Shown: positions 8,147 to 17,748, counted from the first letter of the stretch. The stretch is DNA of 31,717 nucleotides from CAWVWF01 sp963933885 (GCA_963933885.1 CAWVWF010000015.1:1-31717), one strand, 5' to 3'. Notes: generated by a model from the letters alone, not told the origin. Numbers and translations: made by a program.

Positions 8147-10555
8147 ATGAGGAATCTAAAGATACTATTGTCGTTTTTGAGTTTGTTATTATCTGCTACA
8201 GTTAATGGGCAATATATGGAAGGATATGCAACAAGTAATTATGCTGGTGTTAATGGAGTGTCATATAATCCGTCTTCTGTAGTAGATTCACGAACGAAAT
8301 TAGATATTAACTTTTTTACAACTAGTGTAACACTGGATAATACGTTCTTGGGGTTAACGAAAAATTGGGCTAATCCAAGAGATAGTACTCTTTTTGAGTA
8401 TGCAGTTTTAAATAATGACGGGGAATTGAATAATGTTTTTATTAGTGCCGATATTTTAGGGCCTTCTTTCATGTTTACTTTAAATGAAAAGCAGTCGTTT
8501 GGTTTTACAACCCAATTTAGATCTTTAACAAACTTTGAAAACGTATCTGAAGGTTTTGCAAATCTTTATTATTCCAATTTAGACAATCCTAGTTTTGTGG
8601 GAGATCAGATATCAAGTAGCAATACAAGTTTTGAGCATGCTACATGGAATGAATATGGATTTGTATATGGTCAGGAGATTTACAAGAAAAATAATCATTG
8701 GATTTCAGTAGGGGGAAGATTGAAATTTATTCAAGGCTTGCAAGCTGCTGCAATTCAGTTTGAAAGCTTAAATATTGAACAGAATTTAGATTCGACAGTA
8801 CAAGTTAACGGGCAGAATGTTGAATATTTAACTTCTAATAATTTGAATAATCACTTGAAAGGAAATTTTGGTAATTTTTCTAATCTTGGAATGGGAGTGG
8901 ATTTAGGGTTTACATATGAATGGAGGGCGAACCCTGATTCTTTAGATTATGAAATGGATGGGAAAACTAATCCAGCTAGAGGAATGAGTAAACATAAATT
9001 AAGTCTTGGATTAACATTGAGTGATTTAGGGTTTGTAAATTATAAGACTGGATCAAGCGGTACTTTAAATGCCAATTCCAGTTCTTGGGATCCTAATAAT
9101 TTTGATTTAACCTTATTAAAAGGTTTTGAAGATGCTATAAACTCTGAATTCACATCTTCCGATAATTATAGTTCTTATAGAATGGCTTTGCCAACATCGG
9201 TAAGTCTTCAAGCAGATTATAATATAGTTAATGGCTTTTATGTTAATGCAACATATTTAAAATCACTTTCTAATGAAAGTAAAGTTTTAAGTGTTAGGTA
9301 TAAAGATAGGTTAACAGTTACTCCAAGATGGGATTGGAAATGGTTAGGTATATATATGCCTTTCTCTATGGTTGAAGGAGGTGAGTCACATTTAGGGGTG
9401 AATCTTATGTTTGGTCCATTTTTACTTGGGACAAGTGATATAGGTACTTTTTTATGGAAAGAAGAGAATTATTACGCGAATATACATTTTGGTATAAAGG
9501 TTACATCACTTCATAGTCGCCCTGAAGATTTCGATAATGATAAGGTGTCTGATGAGTTTGATAAATGTATAGAGATTGCAGGATTGTGGTCGTTTAAAGG
9601 GTGTCCTGATAGAGATGGAGATAGTATTCCTGATGCTTCTGATAAATGTCCTGACGTTGCGGGGCTGAAGGCGTTTAAAGGTTGTCCTGATACAGATGGT
9701 GACGGAGTTACAGATATGCAAGATGAATGTCCATTAATTCCTGGTGTTGTTGATTTACATGGTTGTCCTGATGCAGATGGAGATGGTGTTATTGATGCTA
9801 AAGATGATTGTCCTAATGAAATTGGGTTAGCTGTTTTTAATGGTTGCCCGGATTTAGATGGTGACAGTATAATTGATAAGCTTGATGCGTGTCCAGATTT
9901 GTTTGGTGATTCAATTCATCAAGGTTGTCCAGATTCAGATAATGACGGTGTTTTTGATCATAAAGATAGTTGTGTGAGTACTTCAGGTGAGATTGATAAC
10001 AACGGATGTCCTTATAAAGATAATGATGGTGACGGGGTAATTAATAGAACAGATAAATGTCCTAATGAATTTGGTCTTGCCAGTAACAAAGGTTGTCCCC
10101 TTTTAGATCAAGATTCTGATGGTATTATCGATGAAGAAGATGATTGTCCGAAAACAGCTGGAGAAGAAATAAATAATGGTTGTCCAGTAATAGATGAAGA
10201 AGACGAAGAGATTATCGAATTTGCTTTTAATAATCTTCAGTTTGAAACAGGTAAATCGATTATAAAAATAGAGTCTTTTCCTTCGTTAAATGGTCTTGCA
10301 GAGATGTTAGTGAAAAAAGGGACATGGAAGTTAAGACTTTCTGGACATACAGATGATGTTGGAAATGCTCAGAATAACCTTATACTTTCAAAAGAGAGGG
10401 TTGAAGCAACGAAAAAGTATCTAGTATCTAAAGGAGTTGATTTCAAAAACTTAAAACTGGAATATTATGGAGAATCAAAACCGATATCTGATAATGAAAC
10501 AGAGAAAGGAAGACAAGAAAACAGAAGGGTTGAAATGGAAATAGTGTTTGAATAA
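8147..10555 (+). CDS. OmpA-family outer-membrane protein with DUF5723-like barrel and TSP3 repeats
   Basis: Outer-membrane protein of 802 residues that probably anchors the outer membrane to peptidoglycan. Residues 1-21 form a signal peptide ending ATVNG. Residues about 22-455 look like the Bacteroidota beta-barrel domain DUF5723 (start QYMEGYATSNYAGVNGVSYN, alternating aromatic strands). Residues about 460-680 contain eight thrombospondin type 3 calcium-binding repeats of the D.DGDGV.D..D.CP type, separated by GCP. Residues about 689-802 are an OmpA C-terminal domain with FETGKS, LSGHTDDVGNAQNN, LSKERVEATKKYL and RRVEMEI, which binds diaminopimelate in peptidoglycan. It diverges from the PKD gene across 180 bp and converges on a response regulator gene with only 8 bp between stop codons. 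The barrel assignment is from memory of family layout; the OmpA and TSP3 parts are secure. Confidence 0.93.
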   Translation: MRNLKILLSFLSLLLSATVNGQYMEGYATSNYAGVNGVSYNPSSVVDSRTKLDINFFTTSVTLDNTFLGLTKNWANPRDSTLFEYAVLNNDGELNNVFISADILGPSFMFTLNEKQSFGFTTQFRSLTNFENVSEGFANLYYSNLDNPSFVGDQISSSNTSFEHATWNEYGFVYGQEIYKKNNHWISVGGRLKFIQGLQAAAIQFESLNIEQNLDSTVQVNGQNVEYLTSNNLNNHLKGNFGNFSNLGMGVDLGFTYEWRANPDSLDYEMDGKTNPARGMSKHKLSLGLTLSDLGFVNYKTGSSGTLNANSSSWDPNNFDLTLLKGFEDAINSEFTSSDNYSSYRMALPTSVSLQADYNIVNGFYVNATYLKSLSNESKVLSVRYKDRLTVTPRWDWKWLGIYMPFSMVEGGESHLGVNLMFGPFLLGTSDIGTFLWKEENYYANIHFGIKVTSLHSRPEDFDNDKVSDEFDKCIEIAGLWSFKGCPDRDGDSIPDASDKCPDVAGLKAFKGCPDTDGDGVTDMQDECPLIPGVVDLHGCPDADGDGVIDAKDDCPNEIGLAVFNGCPDLDGDSIIDKLDACPDLFGDSIHQGCPDSDNDGVFDHKDSCVSTSGEIDNNGCPYKDNDGDGVINRTDKCPNEFGLASNKGCPLLDQDSDGIIDEEDDCPKTAGEEINNGCPVIDEEDEEIIEFAFNNLQFETGKSIIKIESFPSLNGLAEMLVKKGTWKLRLSGHTDDVGNAQNNLILSKERVEATKKYLVSKGVDFKNLKLEYYGESKPISDNETEKGRQENRRVEMEIVFE

Positions 10556-10563
10556 ATGTTTTA

Positions 10564-10962
10564 TCAAATACTATTTTTAAATTTTGTATCAAATAGTAAT
10601 GAAATATCCTTTTGTTCTAATGGTTTGTATGAAAAGTTTTTTATACAACTAAAAGTTTTAGCCTTTACTCTGTCTGAGTCTCTTACAGAAGATGTTAAAA
10701 TAATAACCTTACTTGTAATATTTAATGATCCAATTTCTTTATTAAGTTGCTCTAAAAATTCCCAACCATTCATATTTGGCATATTGATGTCAAGCAAAAT
10801 ATAATCTGGAAGTTTTGTTCTGGAAATAAGGTCTTTTACAGCTTTAACTGGATTTGTATAACTGGTGATTTCACCTCCAATAACTTTTTTTATCATTCTT
10901 TCTGAGAGCATATTACAAACATAGTCATCATCAATTATAGCAATTGTAGGGGTCAGCTTCAT
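10564..10962 (-). CDS. Single-domain response regulator (CheY-like receiver)
   Basis: Cytoplasmic phospho-acceptor protein of 132 residues consisting only of a receiver domain. The acidic cluster is DDD at residues 11-13, the phosphorylated aspartate is D58 in ILLDINMPNMNGWEFL, the switch residue is T90 in IILTSS, and the conserved lysine is K113 in SYKP. There is no output domain, so it must act by protein contact or as a phosphorelay intermediate. Such stand-alone receivers are common in Bacteroidota and often serve hybrid kinases encoded elsewhere. No histidine kinase is adjacent; the nearest is the hybrid kinase at 15.9 kb, and a link is only possible. It is separated from pheT by 316 bp and is likely monocistronic. 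Confidence 0.9.
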   Translation of the reverse strand: MKLTPTIAIIDDDYVCNMLSERMIKKVIGGEITSYTNPVKAVKDLISRTKLPDYILLDINMPNMNGWEFLEQLNKEIGSLNITSKVIILTSSVRDSDRVKAKTFSCIKNFSYKPLEQKDISLLFDTKFKNSI

Positions 10963-11278
10963 GGCAAGAGTGAGTTAAGTTTATTAGTGTTTTTTGAAAA
11001 CAAATATTTCGTTTTAATTTTTTGTTAAAAGAAATTATTATCTGTATTTCTGAATCCCTTTCCTTATAGTCTATAAGATTGAAGTATTAAGTACTTGCTT
11101 TGATATTAGCTTTGAGTTTTTATATCTGCAAAATTGCAAATGATTTTAGTCATTCAACAATAGAGTTGTTAAGGTTAGGCTTCAGGTATATTGTTACGTT
11201 AAAATAACAACTGTAGATACAGTAATCATGCGCTTATTCGCTTAATCACTATATTCTGTAGATGTATCTTTTGAAATG
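10963..11278. other. Intergenic region between the response regulator and pheT
   Basis: This 316-bp AT-rich stretch must hold the pheT 3' end and the promoter of the response regulator. A weak match to the -7 box (CAAATATT on plus, one mismatch) lies at 11001-11008. A small inverted repeat TTGTTA/TAACAA spans 11191-11210 and CTGTAGAT occurs at about 11211 and 11257, but neither makes a convincing terminator. I see no coding ORF or RNA gene. Confidence 0.4.
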
Positions 11279-13699
11279 CTATCTTAATTCTGCATTTAGT
11301 TTTTCTTTAAAAGCATTTTGAAGTTTCATCATTGTTTTTTCAATCTGTTTGTCTTTTAAAGTATCCTCGTCTGATTGAAGTATAAAACTTAAGGCGTATG
11401 ATTTTTTACCACTAGCTAATTTATCTCCTTCATAGATGTCGAATAATTGAACCTCCTTTAATAAACCTCTCTCGCTTTCAAAAGCAATTCTTTCTAAATC
11501 TGAAAATTTAACATTTTGATCTAGTAGTAAAGATAAATCTCTTTTAACTGGATGAAATTTAGCTATAGGTTGAAATTTAGTTTTCACAAACTGAACTAAC
11601 TTAATTATCTCGTCCCATTGAATGTCTGCGAAATATACATCTTGTTTAACTCCTGAGTTTTTAAGGAATGGCTTCTTAACTTTTCCGTATTCAGCTACTA
11701 GAGTCTTTTTGAAATATAATCCTACACCTTCAACCAAGAATTCGTTTTGTAACGCTTTTGTTTTAAGTTTTTTTACTCCTAACTTTTCAAGTAGTAATGT
11801 AATGTATCCTTTCAGAGTAAAATAATTCACTGAACTAATTTTATTATTCCAAGAAGTTTGCTCATTCGCACCTGTAATTAAAATGCTTAAGTGTTTCTTT
11901 TCTTGATATGCTCCATCTTCGTTTTTCCAGTATGTTTTTCCGAATTCAAAAAACTTTAAATCAGGATTTTTCATGTTCTGATTTTTGGCGATACTTTCGA
12001 GTCCTCCAAATATTAAACTTCTTCTTAAAATGTTTAAATCCTGACTAAGCGGGTTTAATAATTCTATGTTTTGGTCAGGAGAAATTGTTTCAAGTCCTTC
12101 GTAGTATGAGCTTTTTGTTAACGAGTTATTCATTATTTCGTTAAAACCAACATTTACAAGAAGATTTGATATGTCATTCTGAATTTTCTCTTGAGGTATA
12201 CCATCATTAACGATGATAGAAGATTTTAATGAAGTTGGGATTTTAACTGTGTTATATCCATAAACTCTTAATATGTCTTCTATCACATCACACTCTCTCT
12301 GAACATCTACTCTGTAAGGAGGGATTGATAGTTTTAGTAAATTACCTTTGTCTTCAAGAATTTCTATTTCTAACTGTTTTAATATAGTCTTAATGTTTTC
12401 TTGAGGAATTTCAACTCCAAGTAAACTTGAGCAATTTGAAAACTTAAAATCAACTAAGAAGTTTTTTGCTTCCGCTACAATCTCATCTTTGATTTCTGAA
12501 GCAATGTCACCACCTGCAATTTCAATTATTAAATTAGCTGCTCTTTGAAGCGCTTTCACTGTCATATTTGGATCAACACCTCTTTCAAAACGATAAGACG
12601 CATCTGTTTTAAGAGCATGAGCCTTACTTGTTTTTCTAACAGAGATAGGATTGAAATAGGCACTTTCAAGGAAAATATCATTTGTGTTTTTAGAAACACC
12701 AGATTTTTCACCACCAAAAACTCCTGCAATACACATTGGTTCTGACTCATTGCAAATCATCAAGTGTCCATCTTTTAAGTCTCTTTCAATTCCATCCAAC
12801 GTTGTGAACTTAGTATTGTTGAGGTTACTTTTAATAATGATGTTTTCACCAGTAATTGCATAATCAAACGCATGAAGAGGTTGTCCCGTTTCGTGCATTA
12901 CAAAGTTTGTGATATCTACTATATTATTAATTGGAGATAAACCAATAGCCTTTAATTTTTTCTTGATCCAATCGGGAGAATCTTTTACTTCTACTCCTTT
13001 AATAGATATTCCAGCATATCTAGAACAAGCTTCTTTGTCCTCGATTTTAATACTGAAAGGTAAGTCTGCTGTTTTATTTAATGGCTTTAATTCAGGGAAA
13101 TTTAATGATTTAGAAATTCCATTTGCACCAAAATATACAGCTAAGTCTCTAGCAACTCCATAATGAGATAAAGCATCTGCTCTGTTAGGTGTAATATCTA
13201 CATCTAATATATAATCTGTTTCTACTTTAAAATAATCTTTGGCTAAAGTCCCAACTTTTGCATCTTCAGGTAAAACCATGATTCCTTCATGACCTTTTCC
13301 TAATCCAATTTCATCTTCTGCACATATCATTCCCTCAGAAAGTTCACCTCTAAGTTTTGATTTTTTAATTTTAAAACTATCGTCTCCGTCGTATAAAATA
13401 GTTCCAATAGTAGCAACAACAACTTTTTGTCCTGCAGCAACATTTGGAGCTCCACAAACTATACTTAGATTGTTTTCACCGCCTATGTTTATTTGGGTAC
13501 AACTTAACTTATCAGCATTGGGATGTTGTACTTTTTCAAGAACCTCACCTATTACTAAACCTTCTAATCCACCTTTTATAGATTGAATTGTTTCTATTCC
13601 TCCAATTTCAAGACCAAGATCCGTCAGAATTTCTGCTGTTCTGATAGGTGTTTCGGTAATATTTATATAGTCTTTTAGCCAATTGTAAGAAATGTCCAT
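11279..13699 (-). CDS. pheT: Phenylalanine--tRNA ligase beta subunit
   Basis: Beta subunit of the alpha2beta2 phenylalanyl-tRNA synthetase, which charges tRNA-Phe in the cytoplasm; this subunit binds the tRNA and edits Tyr-tRNA-Phe. At 806 residues it is of normal bacterial length. Domains in order: N-terminal helix (MDISYNWLKDYI), OB-fold tRNA-binding domain (about 40-155, HPNADKLS and VCGAPNV), B3/4 editing domain (about 215-390, with INNIVDITNFVMHETGQPLH and DGIERDL), B5 domain (about 405-480), catalytic-like core (about 485-700) and C-terminal FDX-ACB anticodon-binding domain (about 712-805, KFHPVKRDLSLLLD). pheS is not in the window, so the subunit genes are unlinked here, as is usual in Bacteroidota. 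A -7 box lies at 13717-13724. Confidence 0.98.
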   Translation of the reverse strand: MDISYNWLKDYINITETPIRTAEILTDLGLEIGGIETIQSIKGGLEGLVIGEVLEKVQHPNADKLSCTQINIGGENNLSIVCGAPNVAAGQKVVVATIGTILYDGDDSFKIKKSKLRGELSEGMICAEDEIGLGKGHEGIMVLPEDAKVGTLAKDYFKVETDYILDVDITPNRADALSHYGVARDLAVYFGANGISKSLNFPELKPLNKTADLPFSIKIEDKEACSRYAGISIKGVEVKDSPDWIKKKLKAIGLSPINNIVDITNFVMHETGQPLHAFDYAITGENIIIKSNLNNTKFTTLDGIERDLKDGHLMICNESEPMCIAGVFGGEKSGVSKNTNDIFLESAYFNPISVRKTSKAHALKTDASYRFERGVDPNMTVKALQRAANLIIEIAGGDIASEIKDEIVAEAKNFLVDFKFSNCSSLLGVEIPQENIKTILKQLEIEILEDKGNLLKLSIPPYRVDVQRECDVIEDILRVYGYNTVKIPTSLKSSIIVNDGIPQEKIQNDISNLLVNVGFNEIMNNSLTKSSYYEGLETISPDQNIELLNPLSQDLNILRRSLIFGGLESIAKNQNMKNPDLKFFEFGKTYWKNEDGAYQEKKHLSILITGANEQTSWNNKISSVNYFTLKGYITLLLEKLGVKKLKTKALQNEFLVEGVGLYFKKTLVAEYGKVKKPFLKNSGVKQDVYFADIQWDEIIKLVQFVKTKFQPIAKFHPVKRDLSLLLDQNVKFSDLERIAFESERGLLKEVQLFDIYEGDKLASGKKSYALSFILQSDEDTLKDKQIEKTMMKLQNAFKEKLNAELR

Positions 13700-13716
13700 T
13701 GTAATAAGATTTTGTG

Positions 13717-13724
13717 CAAAATTA
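13717..13724 (-). promoter_or_regulatory. Candidate -7 promoter box for pheT
   Basis: Minus-strand TAATTTTG matches the Bacteroidota TAnnTTTG box and lies 17 bases before the pheT ATG, implying a very short leader. I see no clear -33 TTG at the expected spacing, so the call is tentative. Confidence 0.35.
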
Positions 13725-13801
13725 GTAATATATACTCAAATGAGTTCGCTTTTATTGAATTAAAGTATGATGCGAAAACTCTATCTAAAGATGTTTAAGT
13801 T

Positions 13802-14548
13802 TTACCTTGTGAAAATCCAGTCGTTTCCAACGGAAAGCTCTTCATTAAAGCAGTATCCGTCCTCACTGAAGTTTTTCAAAAGATTGATATTACTAATTTC
13901 ATTTTGAATGATCCATCTTGCCATTGTTCCTCTGGCTTTTTTTGCATAGACCATTATCGTTTTATAATGTCCGTCTTTAAATTCTTTAAAATTAGGAGTG
14001 ATTACTTTAGCGTCTATAGTTTTCAGTTTTGCTACTTTATTGTATTCGTTAGAAGCTAAATTTACTATTAGTTCTTGTTCTTCGTTATTAAGATGATTTA
14101 CTATCCTGTCACCCCAGAAATCATATAAGTTTTTGTGTTTTTTAAATTTCAATCTGGTTCCCATCTCAAGCCTGTATGGTTGAATGATGTCACCTGGTTT
14201 TAATATTCCATAGAGCCCAGATAGAATTCTTAAACTATTTGTTGCAAAAATTAGTTCTTCCTCTGTTAGTGTTTCAGAGTTTAAACCTGCGTATACTTCT
14301 CCGTTGAAAACGAAAACAGCTTCTCTGTGCGGGTTTGTGTCGTTACCAAAGTTTTGGAATCGATCATAATTCAGGGAACTCAAAGTTTCACTTAATTTCA
14401 TTAGCTCTCCAATTTGTTTGGCTTTCTTTTTCTTTAAAACCTGCATGAGTTCTTCAGACTTTTTTAGAAAAAAAGGAGTGGTTTGTTTGATGAATTGTCC
14501 TTGTTTATTGAAGTCTAGTTTTTTTGCTGGAGAGAGAAGGATTTTCAT
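13802..14548 (-). CDS. yaaA: Peroxide stress protein YaaA (DUF328/UPF0246)
   Basis: Cytoplasmic protein of 248 residues, the normal family length. In Escherichia coli YaaA lowers free iron and protects DNA and proteins during hydrogen peroxide stress; its exact biochemistry is not settled. Family hallmarks are MKILLSPAKKLDF at the N-terminus, a central NGEVYAGL, LRILSGLYGILKPGDIIQPY followed by RLEMGTRL, and a late YAKKARGTMARWI. It lies 102 bp upstream of pheT on the same strand, so co-transcription is possible, though pheT has its own candidate promoter. Divergent from the LytTR regulator gene across 106 bp. Confidence 0.95.
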   Translation of the reverse strand: MKILLSPAKKLDFNKQGQFIKQTTPFFLKKSEELMQVLKKKKAKQIGELMKLSETLSSLNYDRFQNFGNDTNPHREAVFVFNGEVYAGLNSETLTEEELIFATNSLRILSGLYGILKPGDIIQPYRLEMGTRLKFKKHKNLYDFWGDRIVNHLNNEEQELIVNLASNEYNKVAKLKTIDAKVITPNFKEFKDGHYKTIMVYAKKARGTMARWIIQNEISNINLLKNFSEDGYCFNEELSVGNDWIFTR

Positions 14549-14654
14549 GTGATTTATAATTGATAAAATGAATTTTTATAAGATGCTAAAATACCATTTT
14601 TTTAAAGAACCTTTACCAGAAAGCAACGTAGGTGAGTAACACATAACTTTTCAA

Positions 14655-15356
14655 ATGGAAAAATACAAAGCGATTATTGTAGACGATGATCCTATTTCAC
14701 AAAAAATAGTTGAGCAATGCCTTAGTAGAAGTGGTGTTTTTGAAACTCCTCTTGTGTTGGGAGATGCTCTATCTCTGAAGAAGAAAATTCAGGAAAAAGC
14801 TTATGATGTAATCTTTTTAGATGTCGAGTTACCTGAATTGTCAGGAATTGATTTCATAAAGGCATTTGATAATTTACCTCTTATTGTATTGATGAGTAAT
14901 ATGAAACATTACGCAGTAGATGCATTTGAAATTGAAGTTCTCGATTTCTTACCTAAACCTATTGAATATAGTCGTTTTTTAAAAACGGTTAATAGGTTAG
15001 AAAAAATAAAATCACCAAATTTTAATGGAGTAGAAGATGATATTGTAGATAGTATGTTCTTTAAAGTAAATGGTAAAATTCAAAAAATTATTATTGAAGA
15101 TATTTTATTTTTTGAATCAATGTCTGATTACGTAAAAATTATTACAGTGAAAAAACAATACGTTGTTTTACAAACGATGACTAATTTACAGAAGATTTTA
15201 CCGAAAAACTTCATGAGGTGCCATCGGTCATATATTATCAATTTGAATAAAGTTGAAGCCTTAGATGATAGAGTTCTTGAAGTTGATCAACATGCAGTAC
15301 CTGTTTCAAGAAGTTATTACAATGAAATAAAGAATAAAATTAAAGTTTTAGGATAA
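14655..15356 (+). CDS. LytTR-family DNA-binding response regulator
   Basis: Two-component output protein of 233 residues. A receiver domain (about 1-120) has acidic residues DDD at 10-12, the phospho-acceptor D56 in IFLDVELPELSG, and the conserved K in FLPKPIEYSRF. A LytTR DNA-binding domain follows (about 135-230), with IEDILFFESMSDYVKI, MTNLQKILP and the family signature FMRCHRSYIINLNKV. LytTR regulators in Bacteroidota usually pair with a LytS/HisKA_7 kinase, which is absent here. Instead the next genes, starting 29 bp downstream, encode a YfiR-like protein and a hybrid histidine kinase, so this regulator is the obvious candidate output of the cluster. The targets are not visible. Confidence 0.93.
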   Translation: MEKYKAIIVDDDPISQKIVEQCLSRSGVFETPLVLGDALSLKKKIQEKAYDVIFLDVELPELSGIDFIKAFDNLPLIVLMSNMKHYAVDAFEIEVLDFLPKPIEYSRFLKTVNRLEKIKSPNFNGVEDDIVDSMFFKVNGKIQKIIIEDILFFESMSDYVKIITVKKQYVVLQTMTNLQKILPKNFMRCHRSYIINLNKVEALDDRVLEVDQHAVPVSRSYYNEIKNKIKVLG

Positions 15357-15385
15357 AGTAATCTTAGGTATTTGTAAGTGAATTA

Positions 15386-15919
15386 ATGAGAAGTTATTTT
15401 AATAAAATATTACGGTTTACATGTTTTTTTACGCTAATATTATGTGTTAGCGCTACTACTTCCGTGGATCAACAAAGCGTTAAAGTGAAATCCGCTTATT
15501 TGATTAATTTTGTTAGATTTATTAATTGGCCTGAGTCAAAAAAAGAGAAAGTATCATTAGGCTTTTTAGGAGATAATAAACTAGAGCGTTATATAATTAA
15601 AACGAAGAGTATTGCCGAAAAAAGAGCTCGATTAAAAATTAGTGTTTTACATTTCGATAATCCAGATTCAATATCTAATTGTGATATTTTATATACTGAA
15701 AATACTAAACTTTTAAAGAAGTCTCCCGAGCTAGTTCAATACTGTGCTGATAATAATATTTTAATAGTAACCTCAAGAACAATTAGATTTCCTATTAACT
15801 CATGTATTAATTTTTTAATCGTTAATAGTAAATTAAGATTTGAAATTAATAATGAATTACTGAAGAGAAATAAACTAAAAGCAAGTGCTCAGCTTTTAAA
15901 ATTATCATACAAACGATAA
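15386..15919 (+). CDS. YfiR-like periplasmic protein (DUF4154)
   Basis: Exported protein of 177 residues. A hydrophobic signal segment covers about 9-26. The mature part follows the YfiR/DUF4154 pattern: VKVKSAYLINFVRFINWPE (family VKAAYLYNFAKFVEWP), LGFLGDNKLERYI, a CDILYT strand, ILIVTS, INFLIVNSKLRFEINN and a final ASAQLLKLS. Mature cysteines are C99, C120 and C140. In Pseudomonas aeruginosa YfiR is a periplasmic inhibitor of the membrane diguanylate cyclase YfiN and responds to envelope redox state. Here the stop codon overlaps the start of a hybrid histidine kinase by one base (TAATG), so the two are translationally coupled, and the partner is likely that kinase. Function by analogy only. 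Confidence 0.85.
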   Translation: MRSYFNKILRFTCFFTLILCVSATTSVDQQSVKVKSAYLINFVRFINWPESKKEKVSLGFLGDNKLERYIIKTKSIAEKRARLKISVLHFDNPDSISNCDILYTENTKLLKKSPELVQYCADNNILIVTSRTIRFPINSCINFLIVNSKLRFEINNELLKRNKLKASAQLLKLSYKR

Positions 15920-17748
15920 TGGTGAAGTTCAAGTCTATAACCCAAAAGGTAATGGTGCTGATTTCGGTGCCTATGTTAATTCTGATTATGTATGCTTGCG
16001 TTAATTTTTATTTATCTGCAAATAGAGCCAAAACTCATTTTTCATCCCAAATTCGTTCCCTAGGAGATATTGCTGCAAACGAGTGTTATTCCATCATTTT
16101 ATTTGATGATGAAGAGTCTGGGAATTCTGTTTTGAAAAACATATTAAAGAATAACACAATAAAGAATGCTCATCTTCTAAAAGACGATGGAAGTTTTTTT
16201 AGTGGTGATTCAACTTTGAACTTGGAGCGTATAAAAAAAATGATTTTGAATAAAGATTCAATGTCGTTTATGAGGTCTCGTTTACATAGTATTCATCCCG
16301 TTTCAGATGATGTTTCGACTATTGGATATTTGGTTTTAGATGTGAAATTAGATAATTATCAAAAAGAACTACAAGAGAGTCTTAAGAGTGCTCTGGTGTT
16401 GATGGTTCTTCTTGTTGGGACAGGTTTTGTGTTGTTTTATTTTATTAAAAAAAATGTGACGGAACCAATCGTTTTCTTAAGAAAAGCGGTGCAAGGTTAT
16501 GCTATGAATAATGCTAATTTAGTTGAATTTAAAGAAGGGAATGATGAATTAGATAGTTTGGGATACGAGTTTTCTTTGATGACAAAAAAACTAAATGAAA
16601 CAATGGTTGTGTTAGAAGGTTCTAAAACGAAGGCAGAAGGATCAGCGAAATTTAAATCTGCATTTCTTGCGCAAATGAGTCACGAAATCAGGACCCCTTT
16701 AAATGGTATAATCGGAATGGTTGATTTATTATCTCTTGAAGATGGAGTTTCTATCAAACATGCAAGTATGATAGAAACTGTAAAGGATTCGGGGGTTAAT
16801 TTGCTTAATATAGTAAATGATATTCTGGATCTTTCTAAAATTGAAGCAGGTAAAATGTCGCTCGTTGAAGTTCCATTTAAACTTGAAGGCCTCTTAAAAC
16901 ATTCAGTTGATTTATTTACAGATAAAAGTAAAGCGAATAATAATATTTTGACCCTTGATATACACGATGATTGTCCAGAGATCATAAAAGCAGATGAGGC
17001 AAGAATCTTCCAGATTTTATCCAATTTAATTAGTAATGCTGTTAAATTTACTAATGATGGTGAAATTAGAGTTTCATGTTTTAAAAGTCATTCATTTGTA
17101 GATGATAGTGTTCAGTTGAAATTCGAAATTAAAGATTCAGGAATCGGTATGAAAGAGGATGACATTAAGCATCTATTTCAGAAGTATTTTCAAGGTGATA
17201 ATCAAGATAAGGCGGTTTTAAAAGGTACAGGATTAGGACTTACGATTTCTAGGAATCTTGTTGAATTGATGCAAGGTGAGATTGGCGTTGAAAGTTTGTG
17301 GGGAGCTGGAAGTACTTTCTGGTTTACGGTTAAGGTTAAGGAAAGTAAAGAGGGTGTGAAAGAAAAGGCATCCAATGAGATTAGTACGTTTAAGGCTGAT
17401 GTTTTAGTTGTTGATGATAAGAAGGTAAATCTTACGGTCGCTAAAATGATGCTTAAGAAGATGGGGATTAATGTTGATGTCGCAGTTAATGGAAAAGAGT
17501 CGGTAGAAATGTCCGAGTTAAAGAGGTATGATATCGTTTTTATGGATATTCAAATGCCTATAATGAATGGTATTGAAGCTACAGAGATTATTAAAAAACA
17601 GTCTGTGGCTCCTGTAATTATTGGTTTATCGGCTAATAATTTAGAAGGAGATAAAGAAAAGTATATGTCACTTGGTTTTGACGATTATATTCCAAAACCT
17701 GTTACTATTAAAAGTTTTACTACAGTTTTGAATAAATGGATAAGTTAG
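15919..17748 (+). CDS. Hybrid histidine kinase with YfiN-like (CHASE8-type) periplasmic sensor
   Basis: Inner-membrane sensor kinase of 609 residues. Layout: TM1 about 12-32; periplasmic region about 33-155 with IAANECYSIILFDDEESGN, then KNAHLLKDDGSFF, matching the pattern of the CHASE8 domain of YfiN; TM2 about 157-176; HAMP about 177-232; HisKA with phospho-acceptor H255 in MSHEIRTPLNGIIGM; HATPase_c with NAVKFT (N box), DSGIGM (G1) and GTGLGLTISR (G2); and a C-terminal receiver with DD at 499-500, phospho-acceptor D543 in FMDIQMPIMNG and K593 in IPKP. Its gene begins within the stop of the YfiR-like gene, which suggests control by that protein. No HPt domain is present, so a separate phosphotransfer protein may be needed before the LytTR regulator. 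CHASE8 identity is my inference; the rest is secure. Confidence 0.93.
   Translation: MVKFKSITQKVMVLISVPMLILIMYACVNFYLSANRAKTHFSSQIRSLGDIAANECYSIILFDDEESGNSVLKNILKNNTIKNAHLLKDDGSFFSGDSTLNLERIKKMILNKDSMSFMRSRLHSIHPVSDDVSTIGYLVLDVKLDNYQKELQESLKSALVLMVLLVGTGFVLFYFIKKNVTEPIVFLRKAVQGYAMNNANLVEFKEGNDELDSLGYEFSLMTKKLNETMVVLEGSKTKAEGSAKFKSAFLAQMSHEIRTPLNGIIGMVDLLSLEDGVSIKHASMIETVKDSGVNLLNIVNDILDLSKIEAGKMSLVEVPFKLEGLLKHSVDLFTDKSKANNNILTLDIHDDCPEIIKADEARIFQILSNLISNAVKFTNDGEIRVSCFKSHSFVDDSVQLKFEIKDSGIGMKEDDIKHLFQKYFQGDNQDKAVLKGTGLGLTISRNLVELMQGEIGVESLWGAGSTFWFTVKVKESKEGVKEKASNEISTFKADVLVVDDKKVNLTVAKMMLKKMGINVDVAVNGKESVEMSELKRYDIVFMDIQMPIMNGIEATEIIKKQSVAPVIIGLSANNLEGDKEKYMSLGFDDYIPKPVTIKSFTTVLNKWIS

Noticed and set aside
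9506..9721. Minus-strand open frame inside the OmpA/TSP3 gene
   Set aside because: It is the antisense shadow of the TSP3 repeats; composition (Ile/Arg/Thr rich repeats) follows from the DGDG codons of the real gene.
11191..11270. Inverted and direct repeats downstream of pheT considered as terminator or operator
   Set aside because: Stems are 6 bp, AT-rich and lack a T run in the right direction; not distinguishable from background in such AT-rich DNA.
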